The notes under the pieces are model-generated. The model had not been told where the DNA came from. It did not search any database and was given only the letters and a program-made list of their open reading frames with translations. This document shows positions 13,281 through 21,810 of a DNA stretch of 24,784 nt, one piece after another (position 1 is the stretch's first letter; each line of letters opens with the position of its first letter). A program made the position numbers and the translations under genes. Source of the stretch: a virus; IMG/VR virus record IMGVR_UViG_3300045926_000040, positions 1 through 24,784 of that record; one strand, given 5' to 3'.

Positions 13281-13961
13281 TTACCCGAACGGTTTCCATC
13301 CAAGGCCGCCAAGGGCTAAACCTACCCCGGCGATATTGGCGAGCGGGCTCGGCTGGAAGTAGGGCTGCGTACCCACGCTCTGCTGACCGTAATTCCCACC
13401 TACAAGCCCCTGATAGCGCTGCAGGGCTTCCCAAGGCGATGATTCCTGCATGCGCGCTGCGTTAAGTGCTGTTGATGCGTCTGACAGGTCCGTAGCGGCA
13501 AGTCCAGGGGCCGCAGCCGTGGCCGCCATCTGGCGGTTGCGCTCGTTCTCGTAGGCTTGTGATGCGAACGGTAAACCCGCAGCCGTGATGCCACGGCCGA
13601 GCCATTCCTGGTGCGCCGAGCTGCCGAAATTGTTTCCGCCGAATTGCTGATTGATCTTCGCGCGCGCCATGCTCATAGTGTCGTCCATCACGCCGCGGGC
13701 GTAAGGGTCACTGTAGCCGCCTTGGATGGTCTTCAGCGTCTCGGCTTGGGCGGCCTGATTGAGCGGCGAGCCAGCCATGCCGCGGTTGTAGATCGCATTC
13801 TGCGCTGCCGTTACCTGCGGTGTCGTCCCGGTCTGGTTCTGACCGTATAGCGATTGGGCACGCTTGAACAGGTCAGTAAGGTATGGCTGCTGCGCCGCCC
13901 ATGGGCTCGTGTCCTGCCGAGTCTCGATCGTTTTTGCTTTGCCTTTTAACGCGCTACCCAT
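13281..13961 (-). CDS. Small internal virion-type protein (226 aa)
   Basis: The protein is rich in Gln, Ala, Gly and Asn, with an N-terminal basic segment (GSALKGKAKTIETRQ), a middle with PYLTDLFKRAQSLYGQNQ and YARGVMDDTMSMARAKINQQ, and a C-terminal hydrophobic glycine-rich tail (LANIAGVGLALGGLGW) that could insert into a membrane. This resembles the smallest of the ejection-protein sets of short-tailed phages. It overlaps the 13954 gene by 8 bases. The assignment is from position and composition. Confidence 0.55.
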   Translation of the reverse strand: MGSALKGKAKTIETRQDTSPWAAQQPYLTDLFKRAQSLYGQNQTGTTPQVTAAQNAIYNRGMAGSPLNQAAQAETLKTIQGGYSDPYARGVMDDTMSMARAKINQQFGGNNFGSSAHQEWLGRGITAAGLPFASQAYENERNRQMAATAAAPGLAATDLSDASTALNAARMQESSPWEALQRYQGLVGGNYGQQSVGTQPYFQPSPLANIAGVGLALGGLGWKPFG

Positions 13962-14334
13962 TGATATCCTTCCGCAGTAACACTTTTTTCCGTTTGAACC
14001 CTTGCGGCTTCAGGCTCCGTTCAAGTCCAAGCCTGCAAAGCGCCTCAATCGCAGCGCACCCATGCGCGGCGCCGAACTTCTCGAGGCCAGCCACAACCTC
14101 CGCCTTGCGCTCCTCAAACCCGTCTCCCACTAGCAGCAGCACTTGCAGCACCGTCTCCGTTTGATATTCAGTAATCTCAGTCCAGACCCAGCAAGTGCCG
14201 AAATCGTGGAACTGGTAGGCCCCTGACCTAACCCTATTGTCGATTTCCTCAAAAGGCAAAATCCGCAGGGAGCCATTGGCGAGCTTGCGTAGCGCATTGG
14301 GCTTCAGACGGTGATCGCCCCCCAGGTCTTCCAC
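13954..14334 (-). CDS. Conserved phage protein of the tail region (126 aa)
   Basis: GTG 14334 opens the frame, overlapping the previous gene by 31 bases; a later non-ATG start is possible but cannot be decided. The protein alternates strands and helices: LRILPFEEIDNRV, CWVWTEITEYQTETVLQVLL, then EERKAEVVAGLEKFGAAHGC and AIEALCRLGLERSL, ending in a basic strand. This alternation, with an active-site-like Gly-Ala-Ala-His-Gly, loosely recalls the GNAT fold and the small gp13-type virion proteins of T7 relatives. I regard that as a possibility only. It lies between a small fibre-like gene and the ejection genes. Confidence 0.55.
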   Translation of the reverse strand: MEDLGGDHRLKPNALRKLANGSLRILPFEEIDNRVRSGAYQFHDFGTCWVWTEITEYQTETVLQVLLLVGDGFEERKAEVVAGLEKFGAAHGCAAIEALCRLGLERSLKPQGFKRKKVLLRKDING

Positions 14335-14582
14335 GTCCCCGGGGTCCCCGAGGTCACGCAGACCCAGCCGATAAAGCCTCCCCCGGACGGGGCGCTATTC
14401 CAGACGATATCCCCGCGGACCCAGTTCCCGGTTGTGGGGGCGGCCGTCATGGCGTTGTGCCGCGCGACAATCAACCCCTCGGCGTGGTCGTTCGACTGCT
14501 TCTCGATCTGGCGTATGACTTCCTGCAGGTCCGCCTGATCGAAATCGCGTGAAATGCGGTGCGTGAGGGTGAGCTTACTCAA
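14304..14582 (-). CDS. Small tail-associated protein (92 aa)
   Basis: The start is TTG 14582, overlapping the end of the nozzle-like gene, with AGGA upstream. The N-terminal half is a charged helix (FDQADLQEVIRQIEKQ). The C-terminal half (GNWVRGDIVWNSAPSGGGF then IGWVCVTSGTPGTWKTWG) is a compact tryptophan- and glycine-rich motif found at the ends of many tail fibre and tail spike proteins and in small accessory tail proteins. A coiled coil followed by such a module suggests a trimeric tail attachment or tip protein. Confidence 0.6.
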   Translation of the reverse strand: MSKLTLTHRISRDFDQADLQEVIRQIEKQSNDHAEGLIVARHNAMTAAPTTGNWVRGDIVWNSAPSGGGFIGWVCVTSGTPGTWKTWGAITV

Positions 14583-16044
14583 GGCCGTCCTGCTGCAATT
14601 CTGCGTTTAGTTCAGGCATTTCCACCTCCCCGGTGAAGGCGAACGCCGCCCGGTGCCAGTTCGCCGAGCGCAGCACGTCAAAGCGTCCCTTGCTGTCCAT
14701 GGCAATGGTCGTGTCCGTGGTGAGCGAGTCGCCGAGGTTCTCCCGGTAGTAGTTCGTCATCGTGGCGCTGGTGGGCTTCGTCAGAAACTGCGGCTGCACG
14801 CGCGAGAGAAGCGACACGAACGCATCCGCGCCGTAGTCCCCTGTCGTCATCGCGCTCGAGGTAGAAGTGCCGTCCAGCGTCTGGAATACGTGCGACGTGT
14901 TGAAGATCCCAGGAGACGGGAAGCCAGCGGACAGGAACGCCGTGTCGTATGAGCTGCTCGGGAAGTCCGCATACGTCGAGTAAAGCGCCCCGAGGCCGTC
15001 GTAGGTGACGCCAGGCTGGACCCACTCCACCGCAGCTTCAATGGTGCGGTCGTCCCTGCCCCACATGTTGCGCTTGTAGTGGTACACCACGCACTTATCC
15101 GGGGTGATCGCGCTGCCGGATGGGTAGTAGAAATACACCCTCTGGTTGTTCCGGTCGTGCAGAGTCATGCAGGCATGCACAAAGGCGCGGTTCAGTTCGC
15201 CGAATACGGTTTGCCTGACCGGATTGCCTATGGGGATCGGCCTCGAACCGTCGTAAATGTAGAAGTCGTCGTAACCCATGGTCAGGTGTATCGGGTTATC
15301 GGCCGTGCCAACGTCTACGACTACATTATTGGTGAGTGCCCCCGCATCCCCAGGAATCTGCGTGAAATCCCAGCCGTTCACGCCGATATAGACGCCCTGG
15401 TACATGGAGCGGTCTTTGTAGGCAATGGCGACCTGTCCAAACGCTTTCCCGGCCGTGATCTTCCCTGATGTGCTGGTGAGTTCTCCCGTGTAGGCTTCGT
15501 TTGCTACGGATGGGGTCCACGTCCCCGAGGTCCTCGCCGCCCACCAGCCGTGTGGACGGTCCGCTGAGTCGAATATCGCGCCCTGATCCAGAACGTTCAT
15601 CAGCATGATGAAGCCGTTCACGATAAAGACGATGGCCGCTTTTGGAGCCGTGGCGGCATTGTTCGCGAACGCTCCAGACGTGGAGGACTGCAGGATGTCG
15701 GACTTCGCCACGGCAAAACTCACGTCCCCACGCTGGGCGAACGACCAGAAATCCTCCGACCCAAGCGCGTAATCCCCGCCCACGGCGCGCGTGCGGTCGG
15801 TCCACGAGCTTGCGGCCGCCTCGTATAGTTTCGTCGTCGTCCCGGCAAATAGCCGCGTGGAACTGTCTAGCTTCCGTAGCAACGCCGCGCCGCGGCAGGC
15901 AGAGGCCAGCGCCGGCAAAGTCTTCGTCTGCGGCGTGGGCGCGCCCTTCATGCCCTTGAGCGATGGCACGAGCGAGGTGCAATCGGTCAGGACGCCAGGC
16001 GTTCTCGGGTCCAGATCAGGGCCGTAGCCGACGAGCGCGACCAT
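14575..16044 (-). CDS. Nozzle-like tail protein, probable beta-propeller (489 aa)
   Basis: The protein is beta-rich and aromatic, with repeated blades such as ALLRKLDSSTRLFAGTTTKL, then SFAVAKSDILQ, FGQVAIAYKDRSMYQGVYIG and RVYFYYPSGSAITPDKCVVY. This is the look of the nozzle proteins that close the tail of short-tailed phages (P22 gp10, SU10 and T7 gp12 types). Gene order supports the call, since it follows the adaptor and the first fibre in the same block. Length is in the usual range. The specific family was not checked, so the name describes the expected role. Confidence 0.65.
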   Translation of the reverse strand: MVALVGYGPDLDPRTPGVLTDCTSLVPSLKGMKGAPTPQTKTLPALASACRGAALLRKLDSSTRLFAGTTTKLYEAAASSWTDRTRAVGGDYALGSEDFWSFAQRGDVSFAVAKSDILQSSTSGAFANNAATAPKAAIVFIVNGFIMLMNVLDQGAIFDSADRPHGWWAARTSGTWTPSVANEAYTGELTSTSGKITAGKAFGQVAIAYKDRSMYQGVYIGVNGWDFTQIPGDAGALTNNVVVDVGTADNPIHLTMGYDDFYIYDGSRPIPIGNPVRQTVFGELNRAFVHACMTLHDRNNQRVYFYYPSGSAITPDKCVVYHYKRNMWGRDDRTIEAAVEWVQPGVTYDGLGALYSTYADFPSSSYDTAFLSAGFPSPGIFNTSHVFQTLDGTSTSSAMTTGDYGADAFVSLLSRVQPQFLTKPTSATMTNYYRENLGDSLTTDTTIAMDSKGRFDVLRSANWHRAAFAFTGEVEMPELNAELQQDGLE

Positions 16045-17634
16045 TCAGCGGATGAACCACAGTTCAACGGTTGCGGATACGTCTTTCATCTTTCGCCAGC
16101 GCGGGTTGACAGGATCACCCTTGCGGATGAGCACTTGGCCGACTAGGCCGATTACGTTCCACTCCGGCCGCTCGGCGCGCGGGATATACGGCACGGCTGG
16201 GTCCCACGCCGGATTAAGCTTGCGCTTCTTCTGCACCTTAGTCGTGGCATTGGGCGGTATCGTCATGCCCTGAGGAATCTTGTAGCTCGCCACGCTGCGC
16301 ATGACGCGCCCGGTCGGCTTGGTTTGGTCCGCCTCTTCCCACTCGTAAACGGTGTAATCCTCAAGCAGGTATTCGCCGGTTTCATCGTCGCGCAAGTATT
16401 TGTTCGTCCACTTCATGGAAGCGGAATTGGCGACGATAGAAGCGTGGCCGGACTTCGGCCGTACTACGCCCATGATGTCGTCAAGTGGGTCGCCCACAAC
16501 CGCCCGGCGCACCTTGTCTCCGACCAGCACCACCGTGTTGCCTAGCGGGATGGCATTACCGCTTACGCTCTCGAAAAACTCGGCGTAGTCGGCAGGCGTG
16601 CCCCATGCAGTGCCGCCGTCTTGAGAACTTACACCGTCGCCGCGAAATGCGAACTCCGTATCAGGAGTCCCGTTTGTATCCGAGCCGCACGACATAAAGT
16701 TGAATGCACTGCTAGCCGCGCGAAAAGCGTTAAAACTACTGATAGTCGAAGCGTAAGATTCGCTTTGCGCCTCGATGAACGAAACCGAGTTGCTCGCCCC
16801 TGTGTGCTGTACGGCAATACCAATTCGAGCCGCAGTTTCAGTAACGATGAGACGGGCAGAGGCTGACGGGTTCGTGTTGTTGATCCCGACGCACTGATTG
16901 CGGTCGATACGCAGACCTTCTATAGAACCTTCCGCCCCATCCGGTGACGTAGCAAGTACCAGTCTGGTAGGCATGTCTCCGGAGCCTGCGGTTCCGTCTA
17001 CGGCAGCAATGATTTCTGCTCCCAAGGCAAAGTCTGTTCCATCAGCGCCGTAAAACTGAGTGGTGCCTAGGCGGTCGTCTGCCTGCGCGACCGTGAACGT
17101 CCCGACAGTACCAGCGCGCGATTTACCGAACTGGATAGCTGGACCCCCAGCGTCGGCAGTGAATCTCGCAAACATCCCGAAAGATTTATCCGCAGTAGTG
17201 CCTGCGACTTGAAGCGAGGGCAACGTAGAAGACGCCGTAAGAGCGGACGTGAACCCGACAAGCACGCGCTGCGATGAGTCAACTTGTAGCGCCCCCGTGC
17301 CGCCAGTCGAGACGGCGAGGTTGTTAGCCGAAGGAGAGGAAAGCCCGTTTTGCTCATCGCCGACCTTGAGAGCCGGGGTCGAAACTGAACCGTCAGCCGT
17401 GATGAGTTGCCCGCTGTGGGTCACGGCGCCGCTAAAGGTATGCGCTCCGCTATGCGTGACCGGACTACCCTGCCACGTCACGGATGACGGCCATATAACG
17501 AGCGCGTCGCCTGCAGCGTCGCCTATTTGCGTGTCACCCTCTACGACCAGATCAGTCTCAATCGTAGAGATTGGCTCCTCTTCCGCGCCGCTCCAGACCG
17601 TGCCGCCTACCTCGTCATTGGTCCAGATCGTCAT
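16045..17634 (-). CDS. Tail fibre/appendage with C-terminal peptidase G2 chaperone domain (529 aa)
   Basis: Residues 1-345 form a beta-rich Gly/Ser/Thr/Ala fibre with elements such as RNQCVGINNTNPSASARLIV, typical of tail appendages. From about 345 to 515 the sequence matches the peptidase G2 intramolecular chaperone: ADYAEFFE at 348-355, DDIMGVVRPKSG, NKYLRDDETGEYL, and YIPRAERPEWNVIGLVGQV. This domain, known from phi29-type neck appendages, trimerises the fibre and then cuts itself off. MEROPS places it among glutamic peptidases, so a glutamate is expected as nucleophile, but I cannot name the residue here. ATG 17634 overlaps the adaptor stop as ATGA. It is probably one of two host-recognition proteins. 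Confidence 0.85.
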   Translation of the reverse strand: MTIWTNDEVGGTVWSGAEEEPISTIETDLVVEGDTQIGDAAGDALVIWPSSVTWQGSPVTHSGAHTFSGAVTHSGQLITADGSVSTPALKVGDEQNGLSSPSANNLAVSTGGTGALQVDSSQRVLVGFTSALTASSTLPSLQVAGTTADKSFGMFARFTADAGGPAIQFGKSRAGTVGTFTVAQADDRLGTTQFYGADGTDFALGAEIIAAVDGTAGSGDMPTRLVLATSPDGAEGSIEGLRIDRNQCVGINNTNPSASARLIVTETAARIGIAVQHTGASNSVSFIEAQSESYASTISSFNAFRAASSAFNFMSCGSDTNGTPDTEFAFRGDGVSSQDGGTAWGTPADYAEFFESVSGNAIPLGNTVVLVGDKVRRAVVGDPLDDIMGVVRPKSGHASIVANSASMKWTNKYLRDDETGEYLLEDYTVYEWEEADQTKPTGRVMRSVASYKIPQGMTIPPNATTKVQKKRKLNPAWDPAVPYIPRAERPEWNVIGLVGQVLIRKGDPVNPRWRKMKDVSATVELWFIR

Positions 17635-18224
17635 GCTAGCCTCACGATGGGCGCGGCCGGGTAGCGGCCTTCCTTATGCTCGCCGTTCACCTGATCGCGC
17701 ACGCCCTGATAGAGCGTCTCCCAAGGCGGCATATCCTCGAATTTCTTCAGGAACGGGATTGCTACCGACATGGAAGCGTAGAGATACAGGTCAGGGTTGT
17801 CCGTGAAAAGCGTATTCACCGCAGAGGACAGCGCCGCCAAGCGCTTGTAGTACCAGAGTTCCACCGTCTCTGTGGGCGTGCGCGGGAACACCAGCTCGTC
17901 CCCGAAAATCGTGAACATCTTTTCGGTGGACTGCGTGTTGGATTCGAACGTGGCGAAGAACTGCTCAGGCGTGATGTACTTCAGCCAGCCCACCGTAGAG
18001 CCCTGCAGGCGAATGCCGCGGATGGAGATATAGTCGCTCGGGAGGCTCATATATTGCGACGACGGCGTGCTGCTTACCCGCTGCTCCATCTGCCGCGCGC
18101 GCACCTCGCGCCCGATGCGAGCCTCGCCTAGAGAGACGAATTCCGGCGCCCGCGACGTGAGCCCACTCCGGTGCAGCCAGTTCTCTATGGCGGTCAGCAG
18201 CTCGTTGTAGGTCGAGATCGCCAT
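17631..18224 (-). CDS. Head-tail adaptor protein (SU10/gp6-like type)
   Basis: The 197-aa product begins with TYNELLTAIENWLHRSGL, continues FVSLGEARIGREVRARQME and SLPSDYISIRGIRLQGS, then FGDELVFPRTPTETVELWYY and a helical C-terminus. This order of a helical N-terminus, a PSDY-type strand pair, and a YYKR segment is typical of adaptors that bind below the portal in SU10-like and other short-tailed phages. ATG 18224 has GGAGG 8 bases upstream. It overlaps the G2 fibre gene by ATGA. In a standard layout this gene would lie close to the capsid gene; here it is separated by the accessory cassette. Confidence 0.75.
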   Translation of the reverse strand: MAISTYNELLTAIENWLHRSGLTSRAPEFVSLGEARIGREVRARQMEQRVSSTPSSQYMSLPSDYISIRGIRLQGSTVGWLKYITPEQFFATFESNTQSTEKMFTIFGDELVFPRTPTETVELWYYKRLAALSSAVNTLFTDNPDLYLYASMSVAIPFLKKFEDMPPWETLYQGVRDQVNGEHKEGRYPAAPIVRLA

Positions 18225-19049
18225 TTAGGCGGCCTCCATCATGACGGGTTCAAACAGAGACTCGTCGCCATCGGCAAGGCGCCGATAGAGCTTCCCCACG
18301 GCCCGCAGCGATGTCTTTTCCTTTACCTCGCGCATGCGGTCGCGGCCTCGCTTCCAGGACGGGCTGCCGAAATTGCCTCGGGCGTACTCGATGGCCTCCC
18401 ACGGATCCATGTCCTTGTTCACGAGGTACGGGTAATCCCAGCCGAGGAGTTCTACCGCGCCAGGGTCATCAAACGTAATCACGTTCGCGCTCACCGCAGA
18501 GGCCGTCGAAATCTTCGTGCAAGGCTTGAGCAGGATGTCCAAGTCGTGCCGCCGCTGCAGCGCGATATGCAGGTTGTACTTGGATACGTTCGGCAGGAAC
18601 TCCTCGGTCAATACCACGCTCGCGCCCTTCCAGAACTCAGGCCGGTTGAACGCCTTGCCGATATAGGCCGTTCTCACCTGATCCTGCGGCGCCGCGCCGC
18701 TGATCCTGAAATCCCACTGGTGCGGAATGACCGCAAACCGAGCATTGGGAAAATCGCGCTTGTAGAAGGAAATGCAGGAACGGTTCGGGACGATCAGCAC
18801 GTCGATCAGGTCGCCCCACTCGTAGCGCTTCCCCCTGTAGCAGTAGTAATCGATGATATCGAGCACGATGCGGTTGCCGCGGTCCTTCGCATCCAGCACC
18901 AGCCCGCGCTCGGCATCCTTCACGAATACGACGGTATCCTTCTTCGTGCCGTCGATGGTCTGAAAGAACACTCGGCAACCGAGGTGATCCGCAATGTGAT
19001 TCCCGCGCAGCTCGGATGAAGTGAAGTCGTTATTGACGCAGAAAATCAT
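18225..19049 (-). CDS. Glycosyltransferase-like protein (GT-B fold, 274 aa)
   Basis: The product looks like a GT-B enzyme: N-terminal half with IVLDIIDYYCYRG (61-73) and a VLIVPNRSCISFYKRDFPNA strand-helix, IPHQWDF at 108-114, and a C-terminal nucleotide-binding region PCTKISTASAVSANVITFDD (176-195) running into PGAVELLG. The latter follows the K/E-x-x-A-x-A-x-G-x-P-V-I logic of donor-binding motifs in imperfect form. The family is uncertain, and the enzyme is short for a two-domain GT-B. It lies at the end of the sugar/methyl cassette, overlapping the methyltransferase upstream by ATGA. A role in adding sugar to a virion or host glycan is inference. Confidence 0.6.
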   Translation of the reverse strand: MIFCVNNDFTSSELRGNHIADHLGCRVFFQTIDGTKKDTVVFVKDAERGLVLDAKDRGNRIVLDIIDYYCYRGKRYEWGDLIDVLIVPNRSCISFYKRDFPNARFAVIPHQWDFRISGAAPQDQVRTAYIGKAFNRPEFWKGASVVLTEEFLPNVSKYNLHIALQRRHDLDILLKPCTKISTASAVSANVITFDDPGAVELLGWDYPYLVNKDMDPWEAIEYARGNFGSPSWKRGRDRMREVKEKTSLRAVGKLYRRLADGDESLFEPVMMEAA

Positions 19050-19564
19050 TTGTAGCCCACAATCCGCATATCGCGCGGCTCTTTCATCTTGTAGTGCGCC
19101 GGCTCCTGGTGGATGTCGTGTAGGCCGACGATTTTTAGAAGTCCTGAAAGCGAGCGCGGGCTATAGCCCCACTTGTGTCGCATCGGCAGAGCTTTGTCTG
19201 CCGGGTCGCCATAGACGGCTTTTAGGGCCTCCGTCCACAGCGTGTCATGCTTCAGCTTCTCGGCCTCCAGAATCATCGCCGCGACGCCGTGGATGTTCGG
19301 GCACTCCACCGTGAAGGTGCCGCCCTTCTTCAAGATGCGGACCCACTCGCGCAAGATGCCAGCGATTTCCCACGGCCAGAAATGCTCTATGACGTGGCAA
19401 CTGAACACCTCGTCAAAGGTGCCGTCATCGAACGGGAGCGGCTTGGAAATGTCCATTTGGCGGTAGTTGACGCCCACGGGCCCGTCACCCTCTCCCAGAT
19501 CGACGTTCAGCCACTCCTCACCCGGGAATGTGCGCCCGCCGCAGCCGAGGTTGATCTTCTTCAC
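19046..19564 (-). CDS. SAM-dependent methyltransferase, class I (172 aa)
   Basis: NLGCGG at residues 5-10 is the SAM-binding motif I, WLNVDL at 18-23 provides the acidic residue for the ribose, and FDEVFSCHVIEHF at 50-62 is the typical post-motif. LKKGGTFTVECPN follows as strand 5. The pattern is that of small methyltransferases common in polysaccharide and O-antigen gene clusters. The C-terminal KWGYSPRSLSGLLKIVGLH is also typical. The start is GTG 19564 (GTGA overlap) without a clear Shine-Dalgarno, so translation is probably coupled. The substrate is unknown; a sugar is plausible given the neighbours. Confidence 0.8.
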   Translation of the reverse strand: MKKINLGCGGRTFPGEEWLNVDLGEGDGPVGVNYRQMDISKPLPFDDGTFDEVFSCHVIEHFWPWEIAGILREWVRILKKGGTFTVECPNIHGVAAMILEAEKLKHDTLWTEALKAVYGDPADKALPMRHKWGYSPRSLSGLLKIVGLHDIHQEPAHYKMKEPRDMRIVGYK

Positions 19565-20061
19565 GGTACGCGGAGGAGGTCGATTGGAGCCAAGTCTGGC
19601 AATTCGCGCTTTTTCTGCACCACCCAGCCGAGGCTGATCCGGCCCACGATGCGGATATCGGTTGCGTCCGGGAACACTCTTACGACGTGCTCCGGCTCCA
19701 TGCGCCAGTAGTCATCCGGATAGGCGTGGCGGCCCTTCTTCGTGCTCGCGATCGTGACCACCAGCCAGCCGCCAGTTTTCAGCACCTCCCACATGGCGGT
19801 CACGGCCTCGCGCCACTTCTCGACGTGCTCGAGCGTCTCTGTCGTCACCACGGCATCGAATTCGCACGGCTTGAAGTGATCCAGAAGGTCTTCAGCCTTG
19901 CACACCACGTCCACGCCGCGTCCTGGGCGCATGTCCGTACCGATGCGGTGCGGCACAAGCTCGGTCAAGCCGCCGTTTACATCATAAGAACCAACCTCGA
20001 GCACGTGCCCGTCAAGCTTGTCAAGGTGATCCATGACGTAGAGCATCACGCCTGGGTGCAT
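19561..20061 (-). CDS. SAM-dependent methyltransferase, class I (166 aa)
   Basis: [10 protein letters not shown] at residues 21-30 is motif I in the variant that has SYD instead of [16 protein letters not shown] at 68-80 and [14 protein letters not shown] at 95-108 are the later strands. [15 protein letters not shown] resembles the substrate region of small glycan-type methyltransferases. ATG 20061 with GGGAGAGGGC upstream is preferred over GTG 20073. It overlaps the HNH gene by 16 bases at its start and the other methyltransferase by GTGA at its end. It is less similar to its neighbour than two duplicates would be, so the two probably have different substrates. Confidence 0.8.
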   Translation of the reverse strand: MHPGVMLYVMDHLDKLDGHVLEVGSYDVNGGLTELVPHRIGTDMRPGRGVDVVCKAEDLLDHFKPCEFDAVVTTETLEHVEKWREAVTAMWEVLKTGGWLVVTIASTKKGRHAYPDDYWRMEPEHVVRVFPDATDIRIVGRISLGWVVQKKRELPDLAPIDLLRVP

Positions 20062-20402
20062 GCCCTCTCCCACTGACCACGAGAATTCCTCACTAAGTTC
20101 TTTCCGAATCCGCTGATGTCTTGGCGCCCCTTACGCATCATGTCGTGTGTGTTTTCCTTTGGCGTACCTAAGAAAAGGTGGTCTGGGTTAACACAGGAAC
20201 GCACATCACATGTGTGACATACATATTTGCCAGACGGGACAGGACCGTGCATTTGCTCCCATACGTAGCGGTGCACAGTGGTCGGCTTACCCAGCACTCG
20301 GCGATTCACCATTCCATAACCCTTGTAGCTAATATGGCCTGTCCATATCCAGCAGCTACAAAATGGAATGCGGATGATTTTGTCTTCAATGCGTTTATCC
20401 AT
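20046..20402 (-). CDS. HNH endonuclease (HNH_3 type, 118 aa)
   Basis: [14 protein letters not shown] at residues 17-30, VHRYVWE at 43-49 and [20 protein letters not shown] at 61-80 define the HNH_3 domain; His63, Asn72 and His75 are the likely metal-binding and catalytic residues, and the Cys pairs probably hold a structural zinc. [13 protein letters not shown] after the domain is also conserved in the group. Free-standing enzymes of this type are often selfish homing endonucleases in phages. The gene sits between the TPR glycosyltransferase and the first methyltransferase with short overlaps on both sides, so it may have inserted into or hitch-hikes with the cassette. Confidence 0.88.
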   Translation of the reverse strand: MDKRIEDKIIRIPFCSCWIWTGHISYKGYGMVNRRVLGKPTTVHRYVWEQMHGPVPSGKYVCHTCDVRSCVNPDHLFLGTPKENTHDMMRKGRQDISGFGKNLVRNSRGQWERACTQA

Positions 20403-21810
20403 TGGCGAACGCCTTCAATCGTTCAGATACTTCTTTCAGAGGCCATTCCTCCTCTTGCCTGAAAAACTCTAGCGACGAGTACCAAGGCGATTTGCTTCCC
20501 TTCAGCCCGTACCACCACCTCGGCTTGCTCGGCACTAACGCCCAACATTCCTTGCCCAGCGCGCCGGAAAGGTGAACCACCGCAGTACAGACCGAAATGA
20601 CAAGATCCAGCTCGGCGACGATGGCGGCCGTGTCGTCATAATCATCCGACTCCGCAGCCCGCGCCCAATGGTGGATTTTGATTCCATTTTCGGCCTCGAA
20701 TTCCTGAATGTCGTCTATCGGGTCCTGATACTGCAGCGATACCCACGACACGCCAGGAACGCGCAGGATGGGTAACAGGCGCTCGAGCGACAGGCTGCGG
20801 CGCTCGCGAAACGTGTTCTTGTATCCTCCGGTCCAGGCGATACCGACCTTCTTCCCGGGGAGCGAGTCGAGCAGCGCGCGCCACTGGATTCGGCGCTCCG
20901 GGTCCGCCACGAGGTAGGGCTTACCCGGGAAATCCTCGTCCCGGTTGCGGCGATAGGTCGCGAGCGAGCCGATCAGGCAGTGCGCGTCGAATTTGCGCCC
21001 GGCGAGCCAATCCTTCTCCGTCTGCTTCGTCTTCCTGGTGGAGTGGATCTCGATTCCAGGGAATGAGCGCTGGAATAGGCCGCCCAGCTTCTCATCGCAG
21101 TCGAAGACGACATACTTCTGCCGCGCAATGACTTCAGGCAGGATGGACGCGAAGCTGATCTCGTCGCCCAAGCCCTGCTCGCCCCGGATGTAGAGGTCAT
21201 GCCCGTCCGAGCCATCCCAGTAGGGGCACTCCGGATAGGGTGGCTTTAGCGGGCGATACTTGGACTTCCCGATAAAGCGCTCATAGCCCCGCCAGCCAGG
21301 CGCCCACTCCCCGAGCATGAGATGCGCGTAGCCGAGCGACTCATGCACGTCCCATAGGTCAGCCTTGAAGGAAAGCGCCTTCTCGCCCAAGTCGATCGCA
21401 AGGCGCGGGTTGCAGTCGTAGACCGCGAGCAGGCACAGAAGCGCAAGTGAGCGCTCGTCATTCGGCCGCAGGCGCCGCGCCTCTTGCAGGAGCCGGCGGG
21501 CGTCCTCCAGGCGCTGCATGCCGATGCAGGCGGCCGCGAGGTTGTTGCGCGTGTCGTAGCGGTCCTTGAGCCCGAGGGAGCGCTTAAGGAGGTTGTAGGC
21601 AAGCCCGTGGCGCTGCATCCGCACACAGACGCGGCCGGCGATGAGGAGCGCAATCGGGTGGTCCGGATCGTCGTCCAGGACGCCGTTCGCGATGGTCAGC
21701 GCGTCCTCGAGCTTCCCCGCCTCTTCGAACTGGTGCGCGATGGCGAGGTCGATATCCGCCTTGGTCGCCTTGGCGTCGAGTGGCTTGCCGACGAGCGCTG
21801 GGAGGTGCAT
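20395..21810 (-). CDS. TPR protein with C-terminal glycosyltransferase-like domain (471 aa)
   Basis: Residues about 19-180 contain several tetratricopeptide helix pairs (for example [20 protein letters not shown] and [20 protein letters not shown]), a protein-binding scaffold. From about 195 the sequence becomes a GT-B-type domain with GEQGLGDEI at 210-218, KVGIAWTGG at 321-329 and [19 protein letters not shown] at 402-420, which resemble heptosyltransferase-type (GT9-like) and other TPR-glycosyltransferase fusions of bacteria. ATG 21810 overlaps the upstream stop as TGATG. The gene starts the accessory cassette after the capsid group. It may glycosylate a virion protein or host surface; acceptor and donor are not shown by the sequence. 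Confidence 0.8.
   Translation of the reverse strand: MHLPALVGKPLDAKATKADIDLAIAHQFEEAGKLEDALTIANGVLDDDPDHPIALLIAGRVCVRMQRHGLAYNLLKRSLGLKDRYDTRNNLAAACIGMQRLEDARRLLQEARRLRPNDERSLALLCLLAVYDCNPRLAIDLGEKALSFKADLWDVHESLGYAHLMLGEWAPGWRGYERFIGKSKYRPLKPPYPECPYWDGSDGHDLYIRGEQGLGDEISFASILPEVIARQKYVVFDCDEKLGGLFQRSFPGIEIHSTRKTKQTEKDWLAGRKFDAHCLIGSLATYRRNRDEDFPGKPYLVADPERRIQWRALLDSLPGKKVGIAWTGGYKNTFRERRSLSLERLLPILRVPGVSWVSLQYQDPIDDIQEFEAENGIKIHHWARAAESDDYDDTAAIVAELDLVISVCTAVVHLSGALGKECWALVPSKPRWWYGLKGSKSPWYSSLEFFRQEEEWPLKEVSERLKAFANG

Noticed and set aside
18171-19019. Plus-strand ORF (282 codons) opposite the glycosyltransferase-like gene
   Set aside because: Antisense shadow. The minus-strand reading has GT-B-like features and exact overlaps with both neighbours.
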